Part shown: piece after piece, positions 34,169 to 42,832 of the stretch
Position numbering within the stretch: the first letter of the stretch is position 1
Layout: every line of letters begins with the position of its first letter
Source: Luteolibacter luteus
Lineage (GTDB): Bacteria; Verrucomicrobiota; Verrucomicrobiia; Verrucomicrobiales; Akkermansiaceae
Assembly (NCBI RefSeq): GCF_012913485.1
Contig: NZ_CP051774.1
Coordinates: 4,030,001-4,094,000 of the forward strand
Direction of reading: 5' to 3'
DNA: 64,000 nucleotides
Notes under the pieces: model-generated
Told to the model about the DNA's origin: nothing
The model's input: the letters and a program-made list of their open reading frames with translations, nothing else
The model's database searches: none
Translations under genes and position numbers: made by a program

Positions 34169-34966
34169 TCAGCCTTGGAGCAAGGACTGGGCACCTTCGA
34201 TGAAGATCTCCGTGCCCGTAATGTGCGAGGACGCATCAGACGCGAGAAACCAGACGAGCTGAGCGACCTGACCCGCGGTGCCGGGATTCCCGTCGGAGAG
34301 CGGGACGTCACCCTCGGGGAACTCCACGGGCAGGCGCAGTCCCTCCAGATTGCGGTGCTCGGTGGCCTCCTCGATGTTTGTTTCGATCGCTCCGGGGCAC
34401 ACGACGTTGACCCTCACCCGATCCTTGGCGAGTTCCAGCGCCATCATTTTTGCGAAAGCAACTTGGGCCGCTTTCGAGCACGCGTAAGCGGTCGCGCCGG
34501 TGTTGCTGAACATGCGGGTGCCATTCACGGACGAGATCACGATGATCGAGCCTCCGCGAGCCTTGAGCAGGGGCAGGGAAAGCTTGGTGCTGAGATAGGT
34601 GCCACGCAGGTTGATGCGGAGTGTCTCATCCCACTCTTCGGTCCGGAGTTGTTCGAGCGGTGCCCAGACGCCATTCACCCCGGCGTTTGCCAGGAGGATG
34701 TCGAGATGTCCCCAGCGTGAGAGGATCGTGGCGAAGGCAGCAGTCATCGCCGACTCATCGCCGACATCCGCGGTGACAATGAAGTGGCCTTCGCCGCCGC
34801 CGCCAATCTCTTCCAGCACCTTCTGCAGCGGCTCCGGGGATCTTCCGAGCAGCGCAATCTTTGCTCCCGCGTGCGCGAGCAACTTTGCCGAAGACCTTCC
34901 GATGCCCGAACCTGCTCCCGTGACCAAGGCGGTCTTTCCTTTCAAGGTGTCCTCTCCGATTCTCAT
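34169..34966 (-). CDS. SDR-family NAD(P)-dependent oxidoreductase
   Basis: About 265 residues. Classical short-chain dehydrogenase: cofactor loop ALVTGAGSGIGRSSAKLL, NAGVNGVWA, catalytic Ser in VISSVNG, and the active-site YACSKAAQVAFAK (YxxxK), then VCPGAIETN. The segment after residue 195 is a substrate lid (EATEHRNLEGLRLP). ATG 34966 (MRIGEDTL) gives the standard N-terminus. Such enzymes are often 3-oxoacyl reductases or glucose dehydrogenases; substrate unknown. It lies 30 bases downstream of the 769-residue hybrid kinase and may be in its transcript. Confidence 0.88.
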   Translation of the reverse strand: MRIGEDTLKGKTALVTGAGSGIGRSSAKLLAHAGAKIALLGRSPEPLQKVLEEIGGGGEGHFIVTADVGDESAMTAAFATILSRWGHLDILLANAGVNGVWAPLEQLRTEEWDETLRINLRGTYLSTKLSLPLLKARGGSIIVISSVNGTRMFSNTGATAYACSKAAQVAFAKMMALELAKDRVRVNVVCPGAIETNIEEATEHRNLEGLRLPVEFPEGDVPLSDGNPGTAGQVAQLVWFLASDASSHITGTEIFIEGAQSLLQG

Positions 34967-34996
34967 GGTGCCTTTCCTTCGCAAGGCACATGCCAC

Positions 34997-37306
34997 TCAT
35001 TCACGGCGTGGCTTGAGGATCTCAAGCAGCTCGCGGAGGTCGATCGGACTCACCGGCTTCACAAGATGCTCGTCGAAGCCAGCCTCGCGGGACAAGCGTC
35101 GGTCCTTTTCCTGTCCCCATCCGCTGAGCGCCACCATCGTGATCCCATCGCCGGATGGCAGCGCACGGATGTGGCGGGCTGCCTCAAAGCCGTCCATGCG
35201 CGGCATGCCGAGATCCATGAGGATGAGATCCGGTGCAAAGCTCTTCGCCAATTCCACGGCATCCGCGCCATCATAAGCGACGCGGACCTCGCGGCCTTCC
35301 ATTTCGAAGAACATCCCAAGGATGTCCGCCGTGCTCCGCCCGTCATCCACCACCAGAACCCGCCGCCAGTGACCGGCAGGGGACCCCATCGTCTCAATCT
35401 CTTCCTGGCCCGGCAATTCTGCCGAAAGGCACTCGGGCAGACGCACGGTGAATCGGCTGCCCTCTCCGGCACCGTCGCTATGGACTTCGATCTCGCCGCC
35501 GTGAAGTTCGACAAGGCTCTTCACAAGTGTAAGGCCGATTCCAAGTCCATCCTGTCTTGCTTGGTCCGTCTGGACAAAAAGATCGAAGATGTGCTCCTGC
35601 TGGTCCGGTTCGATCCCATTCCCGTCATCCTCGATCGTGATCCACGGGCGGTTGCCATCAGTGCCATGGGAAAGCCTGATGTGACCGCCGGGCGGTGTGT
35701 ATTTGGCGGCGTTCGAGAGTAGATTCGATACGACCTGAGCCATTCGGTTGGGATCGGTCTCGATGATGATGTCGCAGGGTGCGGGCACGTTCTCGAAGTG
35801 ATGTCCGTATTGCCCAATGTAAGGTTCGGCTGCTTCCACGGCGCTTTCCAAGACGTCGCGCAGGCGCACGGCAGATTTCTTGAGAAGGATCTTCCCGGTG
35901 TTGATCCGCGTCATGTCCAGGAGATCATCGATCAGATGGACCATCTGCTTGGTCTGTCTTTCCATCATCGAGGTGAGTCGGGAGATCTCGGCCGAGTCCG
36001 TTTGCGAGCGGATCAATTCCAAGCCGGTAAGAATAGGTGCGATCGGATTGCGAAGTTCATGGGCAAGGGTTGCAAGAAACTGATCTTTCTTCCGCAGCGA
36101 CTCGCGTTCTTCGGTGATGTCGGTGTGGGTTCCGAACCACAGGCGGAGCAGGCCTTCCTCATCGCGGATCGGTAGCATCTGGCATAGATGCCAGCGGTAC
36201 TCACCATCGTGGCGCCGCAGCGTGAATGCTTCTTGGAACGGTTCCCCGCTTTGAAGAGAGCTGGCGAACGCATTCATCGCTCCCGGGCTTTCGCCTTGGC
36301 CATGAAAGCTCTTCCAGTCCTCCGCCGCAGCCGTGCCGCGCACGGTGCCGGTATAGTCATACCAGCGTTGATTGAACCAGAAGATGCGACCATCCGGGCG
36401 GGCCATCCACGCCAACTGCGGGATTGAGTTCGCCAAAGTCCGGAAAAGCTCCTCGCTCTGGCGCACTGCTCCTTCCGCCACCTTGCGATCGGTCATGTCG
36501 ATCATGGACCCGATGTAGCCCGCGAACTTTCCGTCCAAGCCCTGTCGTTGGACAGCGGTGTCTAGCAGCCAGCGGTATTCGCCATCGGTGCGCCTTGCCC
36601 GGTATTCCACGGTCCGGCCCTGATGCTGGTGATGGGCTTCCAAGAGTTGCGTCCGGATCTCAGCGAGGTCTTCCGGATGTACAGCCCGGGACCAATCTTC
36701 GAGCGGATCTCCACTTGGCGGGCTGCCGCTGAATTCATGCCACGACTTGCTGAGGTAGCTGCGGCGTCCATCCTTGCCGGCGAGCCAGACCATTACCGGT
36801 GCATGGTCCGCCATGTTCCGGAAGCGCTCCTCGCTTTCGCGCAGCCGATCTTCGATAACGCGGTGCCCGGTGACATCCCGTGAAATGGCGAGGAACTGGA
36901 GTTCTTCCCCTTCAGTCGCGGGGAGGGCGACTAAAGCGACGTTCCACCAACGGCGTCTACCGGTGCAGGTCAAAGCGCAATCCTCCAATCGGCCCACGTC
37001 GCCCGAAAGAGCAGCATCAAGGGCAAGCCGTGCCCCTGTGAGCCCGCTTTCATTCTCCCATAGCTCCAGCCACGACCGCCCTTCCAAATCCGCAGGCTGC
37101 CCGGCTTCCATCAACTCGAGGCCCTTGGGGCTGACCCAAATGATTCGCCCGGCTTGATCCAGAATCTTGATGCAGTCCGGGCTGTTCCCGACGATGGCAG
37201 AGGTGAGCTTGTCGCCTTGCCCAAGCGCAACGCGCGATTCCCGTTCGCGGTGGCTTCCCCCGCGGGACGTCTTTGGGAGGTCTTCATTTTTGGAATCGGA
37301 GGACAT
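34997..37306 (-). CDS. PAS-containing hybrid histidine kinase with receiver domain
   Basis: 769 residues, no membrane segment. Three PAS domains (about 30-150, 160-280, 285-405; each followed by a PAC-like IGSMIDMTDRK or WFGTHTDITEE), phosphoacceptor domain LATLAHELRNPIAP (His416), ATPase domain with NLLSNAAKY and GLGIGLTLVKSLVELHGGEI, and a C-terminal receiver with Asp698 in LMDLGMPRMDGF. Its H-box and receiver are very similar to those of the 1023-residue kinase at 12164 and to the separate receiver at 42290, so these are paralogs. Sits among stress-associated genes; the input signal is not evident. Confidence 0.92.
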   Translation of the reverse strand: MSSDSKNEDLPKTSRGGSHRERESRVALGQGDKLTSAIVGNSPDCIKILDQAGRIIWVSPKGLELMEAGQPADLEGRSWLELWENESGLTGARLALDAALSGDVGRLEDCALTCTGRRRWWNVALVALPATEGEELQFLAISRDVTGHRVIEDRLRESEERFRNMADHAPVMVWLAGKDGRRSYLSKSWHEFSGSPPSGDPLEDWSRAVHPEDLAEIRTQLLEAHHQHQGRTVEYRARRTDGEYRWLLDTAVQRQGLDGKFAGYIGSMIDMTDRKVAEGAVRQSEELFRTLANSIPQLAWMARPDGRIFWFNQRWYDYTGTVRGTAAAEDWKSFHGQGESPGAMNAFASSLQSGEPFQEAFTLRRHDGEYRWHLCQMLPIRDEEGLLRLWFGTHTDITEERESLRKKDQFLATLAHELRNPIAPILTGLELIRSQTDSAEISRLTSMMERQTKQMVHLIDDLLDMTRINTGKILLKKSAVRLRDVLESAVEAAEPYIGQYGHHFENVPAPCDIIIETDPNRMAQVVSNLLSNAAKYTPPGGHIRLSHGTDGNRPWITIEDDGNGIEPDQQEHIFDLFVQTDQARQDGLGIGLTLVKSLVELHGGEIEVHSDGAGEGSRFTVRLPECLSAELPGQEEIETMGSPAGHWRRVLVVDDGRSTADILGMFFEMEGREVRVAYDGADAVELAKSFAPDLILMDLGMPRMDGFEAARHIRALPSGDGITMVALSGWGQEKDRRLSREAGFDEHLVKPVSPIDLRELLEILKPRRE

Positions 37307-37545
37307 CGCGTGGGATCACATGGGGTGCCTCCCCCGGTTTTCTGGAGCGAGCAGATGCAAAGTGCATTTCCAGCCAAGGGGAGACATGCAAAACACCTTT
37401 GGCACGGTGATCTTCAACAGAGGTGGTGGCGTCTGTTAGGGGCCGCTTGCCCGTGGAGCGAGAGTATCTCGTGGCGGGTGTCCTCTTTAGTTGGATCACT
37501 TTCATGACGGCGGATTGCGAAAGTATTGCCGGGATCCGCTTTCCC

Positions 37546-37674
37546 TCAGGTGCAGCCGCGCAGGAGAAAAAGGATCAAGAGAACCGGGATCGGTATGCCC
37601 AGCAGCCAAAGAAGAATCCAACCGATCTTTCCGGGTTCCGAGGGGGAACCCATGCCTTTAGGGTTTTGTTTCAT
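37546..37674 (-). CDS. Tiny single-pass membrane protein (42 aa)
   Basis: 42 residues, read by me on the minus strand from ATG 37674 to TGA 37546-37548. After a short hydrophilic head (MKQNPKGMGSPSEPGKIG) comes one membrane helix, WILLWLLGIPIPVLLILFLL, and an RGCT tail. The LLGIPIPxLLILF pattern is one I know from very small conserved bacterial membrane proteins of unknown role. The ribosome site is weak: GAGG directly before the ATG. An internal ATG at 37653 would give 35 residues. Supported by its sharply defined helix and the divergent position between the kinase and the next gene. Confidence 0.55.
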   Translation of the reverse strand: MKQNPKGMGSPSEPGKIGWILLWLLGIPIPVLLILFLLRGCT

Positions 37675-37767
37675 CCCCTCGGTTTTCGCATGAGCCGTGC
37701 CATGGCAGGATGACTGATGGCGCGTTTCCTGATAGGGATGGCTTCGAACACCAATCCAATCCTCATC

Positions 37768-38100
37768 ATGAAATCAAAAGCCATCCTGATCCTCGCCGCT
37801 GCCGCTGCCATCACAGGCGGTGCTTTCGTGGATCTGCGCGCACAGACACCAGCACCGGCGAACTCTCCCGGCACCAAGCTCGCTTATCCTTACGGCCAGG
37901 AGTGCATCGTCACCGTCGATCCCCAGGCTGCACGGAATGTCCCGGTAAACGCCCAACCCGAACCCTCCGGTTTCCAGCCGGACGGAACCTTGCGGGGGCA
38001 GCTCATTTATCTTTCCGACGAATGGTGCGTCCTGAAAGACGGAACCTTCGAAAACTGGATACCGAGGACAAAGGTTCTAACAATCCGTGCGTCCAAGTGA
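37768..38100 (+). CDS. Small secreted hypothetical protein
   Basis: 110 residues from ATG 37768. Signal peptide (AILILAAAAAITGGAFVDLRA) with cleavage probably after DLRA. The remaining 85 residues include YPYGQECIVTVDP and GTLRGQLIYLSDEWCVLKDG then ENWIPRTKVLTI, a small beta-barrel-like fold with two Cys that may form a disulfide. No family recognised. It stands between the tiny membrane protein (other strand) and the DUF3224 gene. Confidence 0.65.
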   Translation: MKSKAILILAAAAAITGGAFVDLRAQTPAPANSPGTKLAYPYGQECIVTVDPQAARNVPVNAQPEPSGFQPDGTLRGQLIYLSDEWCVLKDGTFENWIPRTKVLTIRASK

Positions 38101-38267
38101 GAGGGCAAGCGGGTGCCGCATTGCATTAGCCACTTCTGGAGTCGTGCAGATTACCGCGATCAACTGCCAGCTCCGGCATGACTCGGGCCGCTTGCGGCTG
38201 AATTGCAGAATCCGTGAGACAATCCTGGCATGGATTCCCGTCTGCTAAGGAAACCATCCATCATCAC

Positions 38268-38723
38268 ATGAGCTCATTTGCCAACGCGACATTCAAAATT
38301 GAATCTTGGGACGAGCAGCCTATTCACGAAGGTGACGGCCTGCCGAAGCTGGCGCGCGTCACTGCACGCCTGACTTACAAGGGAGACATCGAGGGAGAGG
38401 GGATAGTGGAGTATCTGATGGCTTACCATGAAGGCGGTGCCACGACCTTCATCGGCTTGGAGAGGATCCAAGGAGGCATCGCCGGATACACCGGCAGCTT
38501 CGTCCTTCAGCACTCCGGCACGCATCAGGACGGAAGTGCGAAGTCTTCCTTCAGCGTGGTACCGGGCTCCGGAACAGGCAGACTCGCGAGCCTCAGCGGC
38601 CACGGGGAGTATGCGGCAAGCGATTGTGAGGCCCCTCTTACGATGCATTACGACATCGACGGCGTTGACGAGCATAGGGACACCGTCCTTACCACGCCGC
38701 CCTTGGTACGAAACACTCCCTGA
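38268..38723 (+). CDS. DUF3224 family protein
   Basis: 151 residues from ATG 38268. Matches the DUF3224 beta-barrel pattern: FKIESWDEQP, GDIEGEGIVEYLMAYHEGG, FIGLERIQGGIAGYTGSF, VLQHSGTHQDGSAKSSFSVV and PGSGTGRLASLSGHGEY. The family is of allene-oxide-cyclase-like barrel type, with unknown reaction. An in-frame start at 38214 would add an 18-residue leader without a signal peptide, so I prefer 38268. The DUF4336 gene follows after 36 bases and may be in the same transcript. Confidence 0.85.
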   Translation: MSSFANATFKIESWDEQPIHEGDGLPKLARVTARLTYKGDIEGEGIVEYLMAYHEGGATTFIGLERIQGGIAGYTGSFVLQHSGTHQDGSAKSSFSVVPGSGTGRLASLSGHGEYAASDCEAPLTMHYDIDGVDEHRDTVLTTPPLVRNTP

Positions 38724-38759
38724 GGCTAGCTGCTTGCAGGGAAATCCTGGTGGGGCATC

Positions 38760-39443
38760 ATGAATGGCATGAAGCAGATCGCACCCGGTCTCTGGATCCT
38801 CCGATATCCTTTAAAAGTCGTGGGAACCGATCATGGGCGCACCGTCACGATCATCCGGCTTTCGACGGGGAATCTGATCATCCATTCCATGGCTCCTTTT
38901 ACAGCCGGGGATGTCTCAGCAATCCGGGAATTGGGTGAACCCCGCTGGCTGGCCGAGGCAATGCTCCTGCATGACACCTATGCGGCTGAGGGTCCGGCAC
39001 ATTTCCCGGGCTTGCCCATGCTCGGCCCCGCCGGCTTCGGAGAGATCGTGAAGTTCGAGGTAGATCCCTTGCTGCCAGAGCCGGAGGCTTGGGGCGGTGA
39101 GGTGAAGGTGCTGCGCTTGGAGGGAGCACCGAAGCTGGAAGAGCATGTCTTTCTCCACGTGCCGTCCCGCACTTTGATCGTAGCGGATCTCATCTTTAAT
39201 TTTCGCACCGACGAGACTGGCTGGAACCGCTTCTTCCATCGCCACATCGCGGGATTCCATCGCTATCCGGGGATGAGCCGGATCTTCCGATGGTTCGTGT
39301 CGGACAACGAAGCTTTCCGCAGGTCTCTCGAAGAGGTGATGTCGTGGGATTTCGACCGGATCATTCCCGGACACGGGGAGCCGATTGAAAGTGGAGGCAA
39401 GGAGCTGCTGCGCCGTGCGATGGGCGAGGCCGGCTTCCTCTAA
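38760..39443 (+). CDS. DUF4336 protein, metallo-beta-lactamase-like fold
   Basis: 227 residues. LWILRYPLKVVGTDHGRTVT, IRLSTGNLIIHSMAPF and a late HVFLHVPSRTLIVADLIFNF followed by IIPGHGEPI match DUF4336. The family resembles metallo-beta-lactamases, but the HxHxDH motif is missing; only IIPGHGEPI keeps the second His-type site. So metal binding may be partial and catalysis uncertain. Located just upstream of the large AI-2E fusion and downstream of DUF3224. Confidence 0.8.
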   Translation: MNGMKQIAPGLWILRYPLKVVGTDHGRTVTIIRLSTGNLIIHSMAPFTAGDVSAIRELGEPRWLAEAMLLHDTYAAEGPAHFPGLPMLGPAGFGEIVKFEVDPLLPEPEAWGGEVKVLRLEGAPKLEEHVFLHVPSRTLIVADLIFNFRTDETGWNRFFHRHIAGFHRYPGMSRIFRWFVSDNEAFRRSLEEVMSWDFDRIIPGHGEPIESGGKELLRRAMGEAGFL

Positions 39444-39566
39444 AGAATGCAAATAGCCCGGTGGAATTTTTTAGCTCTCATGCACTTTGCACCGTAAATC
39501 CCGGGGAGTGCCTAGGAATGCCGAATGCACGGTGCGGCATCCTTCCTGCGAGGAGTAGCGGTCTCC

Positions 39567-41906
39567 ATGGCCAGCACTCCTCTGCCCGCGCTACCGCCGC
39601 CCCGTCGTCATCGCTCCGCTGCTGACGCACTCTCTACCATTCGGGCGGTGACTCTGACCTCGGCGATCATCGCCGGGCTCTACCTTGGCCAGGATTTCCT
39701 AATCCCTCTGGCTTTGGCGGTGCTGATCACCTTTCTCCTGTCGCCCTTCGTGACCAAACTGGAGCGCTGGATTGGAAACGTGGGGGCGGTGATCGCGACG
39801 ATGACCCTGATTCTCGGTGGTACTCTTGGCTTGGGGTGGGTCTTGGGGAACCAAGCCGTGGATCTCGCCAACCAGTTCCCCGGCTATAAAGAAAATATCC
39901 GCGCGAAACTCCATGCCTTCGAAGTCCCCAGCGGCGGGGTGCTTGATCGCGTCTCGCAAACGGTGGAAGAGCTTAAGAAGGATTTGCCAGGCGTCGGATC
40001 CAAGGATGATGAAGATTCGAAGACGGCCGATGGGGCCCAGGAGGGGGGACCGATGCCGGTGAAAGTGGTCGAAACCCCGGACTCAACCCCGTTCCAGATG
40101 ATGAAATCGATGGCGGCACCCATCCTGGGTCCGTTGGGAACGGCCGGCTTGGTCTTGCTGCTAGCCACCTTCATGCTGCTGAAGCGGGACGACCTTCGCG
40201 CCCGGTTGATCCGCTTGATTGGTCAAGGAAAGATCAGCGCGACGACCCGTGCCCTCGACGATGCCAGCACCCGGGTCCGGCGTTACCTGCTGATGCAACT
40301 CGTGGTGAATGTCACCTATGGCATTCCCTTGGCGATCGGCCTCTACTTTATCGGAGTTCCGAATGCGATCCTGTGGGGAGCCTTGGCGGCGGTACTACGA
40401 TTCATCCCGTACATCGGACCGTGGATCGCGGCGGCTTTTCCGATCCTGCTGTCCTTGGCCGCCTCCCCGACCTGGTGGACACCCTTGCTGACGATGGGCC
40501 TCTTCGTGGTGCTCGAGCTGATCAGCAACAATGTGATGGAGCCATGGCTCTACGGATCCAGCACCGGAGTATCTCCGGTGGCGTTGATCGTGGCGGCGGT
40601 CTTCTGGACCTGGATGTGGGGTACGGCGGGTCTCGTACTTGCCACGCCCTTCACGGTTTGCCTGGTGGTGATGGGGCGGCATATCCCGCAGCTTTCGTTC
40701 CTCAGTGTCGTCCTGGGTGAGGAGGAAGCTCTGACTCCGGCGGAGGATTGCTATCACCGGATGTTGAGGCAGGGGGAGCATGACGAAGAGGAATTCGTCG
40801 ATTCCTATTTAAGGACAAAGCCGCTGGAGGAACTTTATGATGCCGTTCTCGTTCCGGTGGTAGCTTCCGCCGAAGAGGACCATCGCCAAGGCATGATCGA
40901 CAGCGAGCAGCGAGACCGCATCGCGAAGTCGACCGCAGACATCATCGAGGATCTTCGTGAGCGGGAGCATCCGACCGAGGAGGCCGAGGCCCTGCCCCGG
41001 TGTCGCGTACACTGCATCCCGGCCCGGGCCGAACGCGATGAATTGGCGGGTGTCATGCTGGAGCACTTGCTGGATGTGAAAGGCTTCGATGCAAGTCACT
41101 CGCCCGACCGCCGGAGCGCGGGAGAACTCATCAAAGAGCTGGAGAAGAGGATGCCGGATCTTGCCTGCATCACCGTCGTGGCACCGTCCATCGCACTGCA
41201 CGCGAGAAATCTCTGCCAAAAGATCCGCGCCGCCTTGCCGGAGCAAAAGATCATCGTTTGCCTGTGGGGGGCGAATGGGGACGGCGCCGAGGATATCAAG
41301 TCGCTCAAGGAGGCCGGCGCCGAAGATGTCGTGAAATCCTTGGCTGACGCGGTGTCCTGGTGCGAGCGCTTCGCGGTGCGGTTGGCCGCGCATCGGGAAG
41401 GCCCTCCGATCCCGGACAATGAAGAGGAGCGGCTGCTAACACTCGATAAGCTCGGCTTGATCAATCCCGATCGCGAACCGGTGCTTGATCATGTCACTGC
41501 AAAGATGTCGCGCGTCTTTGAGGTTCCCGTGGCCGCGATCACTTTGGTCGATCGCGAGCGCCAGTTCTTCAAGGCTTACACCGGTCTCCCGGAAGAACTT
41601 GCCGAGGAACGCGAGAGTCCTCGCGATCTGGCGGTCTGTAGCCATGTCGTGGCGGCAAATTCGGTGGTGGTGGTGGAAGATTTGAAGCGCGACCGCCGCT
41701 TCGTCGGAAATCCCTTGCTGGTAAAGCACTCGCTCCGCTTCTACGCAGGTGCCCCAATCCGCTCGGCGAATGGGCACGTACTCGGGGCACTTTGCGTAAT
41801 GGATACCGAGCCAAGGAGGTTTACAGTAACCGAAAGACGCCTATTGGAACAAAACGCCGCCGAGGTGGCCGAAGAAATCGAAAGATTGGCCGCCACTGAG
41901 GCATAG
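39567..41906 (+). CDS. AI-2E-type transporter fused to receiver-like and GAF domains
   Basis: About 779 residues from ATG 39567, with AGGAG 11 bases upstream (an ATG at 39525 is an alternative). The N-terminal ~390 residues are an AI-2E/PerM-type permease: seven or eight helices, including FLIPLALAVLITFLLSPFV and ISNNVMEPWLYGSSTGVSPV. Then a helical linker (about 400-485) with LEELYDAVLVPVV, a Rossmann domain near 490-605 (RCRVHCIPARAERDELAG...ITVVAPSIALHARN) resembling a B12-binding or receiver fold, and a C-terminal GAF domain near 640-770 (ITLVDRERQFFKAYTGL, GAPIRSANGHVLGALCVMD). The linker-Rossmann arrangement is known; the GAF addition suggests ligand-gated transport. Confidence 0.8.
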   Translation: MASTPLPALPPPRRHRSAADALSTIRAVTLTSAIIAGLYLGQDFLIPLALAVLITFLLSPFVTKLERWIGNVGAVIATMTLILGGTLGLGWVLGNQAVDLANQFPGYKENIRAKLHAFEVPSGGVLDRVSQTVEELKKDLPGVGSKDDEDSKTADGAQEGGPMPVKVVETPDSTPFQMMKSMAAPILGPLGTAGLVLLLATFMLLKRDDLRARLIRLIGQGKISATTRALDDASTRVRRYLLMQLVVNVTYGIPLAIGLYFIGVPNAILWGALAAVLRFIPYIGPWIAAAFPILLSLAASPTWWTPLLTMGLFVVLELISNNVMEPWLYGSSTGVSPVALIVAAVFWTWMWGTAGLVLATPFTVCLVVMGRHIPQLSFLSVVLGEEEALTPAEDCYHRMLRQGEHDEEEFVDSYLRTKPLEELYDAVLVPVVASAEEDHRQGMIDSEQRDRIAKSTADIIEDLREREHPTEEAEALPRCRVHCIPARAERDELAGVMLEHLLDVKGFDASHSPDRRSAGELIKELEKRMPDLACITVVAPSIALHARNLCQKIRAALPEQKIIVCLWGANGDGAEDIKSLKEAGAEDVVKSLADAVSWCERFAVRLAAHREGPPIPDNEEERLLTLDKLGLINPDREPVLDHVTAKMSRVFEVPVAAITLVDRERQFFKAYTGLPEELAEERESPRDLAVCSHVVAANSVVVVEDLKRDRRFVGNPLLVKHSLRFYAGAPIRSANGHVLGALCVMDTEPRRFTVTERRLLEQNAAEVAEEIERLAATEA

Positions 41907-42130
41907 GGCATTTTGCAGCGTGCCTTCTGCATCGCGGATTGCACTTTTCCGGGACTCTTTGCAATGTTCGGAGAAGGTCACGAAACCCGAAGTTTTCGAA
42001 ATTTCTTTCTCTATCAATGGTTTAACACCGCGTGCCAAAATTCGCACGCCTTCTGCTAATATCTCACCTGTCGCCCGAGGGTATCAATGCAGGCTGGGTG
42101 TGCGCCCGCGAGCGACCTCACAACATACGA

Positions 42131-42186
42131 CCCCGGCGGCGTGGATGATCCGACTTTAGGGCAGCTCGGAACCCGCGCCGCCGGGG
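42131..42186 (+). terminator. Long-loop hairpin followed by T run
   Basis: CCCCGGCGGCG (42131-42141) pairs perfectly with CGCCGCCGGGG (42176-42186) over 11 bp with a 34-base loop, then CGC and four T. It is about 225 bases after the AI-2E stop and could be a terminator or part of a structured leader of the receiver gene. Confidence 0.4.
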
Positions 42187-42194
42187 CGCTTTTC

Positions 42195-42225
42195 AGGAAG
42201 CGCATTTCTTGAATAGTGCGCTCCT
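42195..42225 (+). repeat. Second hairpin of the leader
   Basis: AGGAAGCGCA (42195-42204) pairs with TGCGCTCCT (42217-42225) with one bulged A and a 12-base loop, 8 bases after the first hairpin. ACTTTT follows. Confidence 0.4.
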
Positions 42226-42289
42226 ACTTTTGTGACTTTCCGGCATTTCCTTGAAAAGCGTCGGCTGCTTGCTACGAAGGAGATTGCCC

Positions 42290-42742
42290 ATGCCCCTAGC
42301 AGTCCAGCCTGCGATTCCTACGCGGGAAACCGACCCATCCCCTGACGAGGACACTCCTTTGGAGCGGAGCCGCGTGCTGGTGGTGGAGGATGGGCGAAAC
42401 GCAGCGGATATCCTCGCGATGTTTTTCCAGATGGAAGGCCACGAGGTGTCAGTTGCCTACGACGGGGTGGAAGCTGTTGATGTTTCGGCGGTTTTTCGAC
42501 CTCAGATCATCTTTCTCGATATCGGGATGCCCCGGATGGATGGCCTTGAAGCTGCCCGCCGGATCCGCCGCCAGCCGGGCGGCCGGGAAATTGTCATCGT
42601 GGCCCTGAGTGGCTTGGATCAGGACGAGGACAAGAAGCACTGTGCAGAGGCGGGCTTTGACTGCCACTTGGCGAAGCCAGTATGCCCGACCGAGCTGCGC
42701 GCGGTCTTCAAGCGCTTTCAGGAGCGGCTGGCGCGCCTCTGA
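42290..42742 (+). CDS. Stand-alone receiver-domain response regulator
   Basis: 150 residues from ATG 42290 with a good AAGGAGA. A 25-residue Pro/Asp/Glu-rich head is followed by one receiver domain only: SRVLVVEDGRNAADILAMFF, phosphoacceptor Asp77 in IIFLDIGMPRMDGL, Thr/Ser position in VIVALSG, and the conserved Lys in CHLAKPV. There is no output domain. It is strikingly similar to the receiver of the 769-residue kinase (about 67 of 117 aligned positions by my hand alignment), so it may compete with that domain or act as a phosphate sink or shuttle. Alone in its transcript. Confidence 0.9.
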   Translation: MPLAVQPAIPTRETDPSPDEDTPLERSRVLVVEDGRNAADILAMFFQMEGHEVSVAYDGVEAVDVSAVFRPQIIFLDIGMPRMDGLEAARRIRRQPGGREIVIVALSGLDQDEDKKHCAEAGFDCHLAKPVCPTELRAVFKRFQERLARL

Positions 42743-42832
42743 TCCGCCTGATGAGCAAAAATCCGGGTCCCGGGGCTTGCGCGGCGGAGAGTTCAGTGCG
42801 ACGGAAGCGCCCGCCCTTAAACAGGCGCTTGA

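Larger units (their letters stand above)
41907..42289 (+). other. Intergenic leader region with tandem hairpins
   Basis: 383 bases without a supported gene. Contains the hairpins at 42131-42186 and 42195-42225 and an AT-rich stretch around 41990-42065 that may hold the promoter. A ribosome site AAGGAGA (42277-42283) lies 6 bases before the receiver ATG. Confidence 0.45.
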
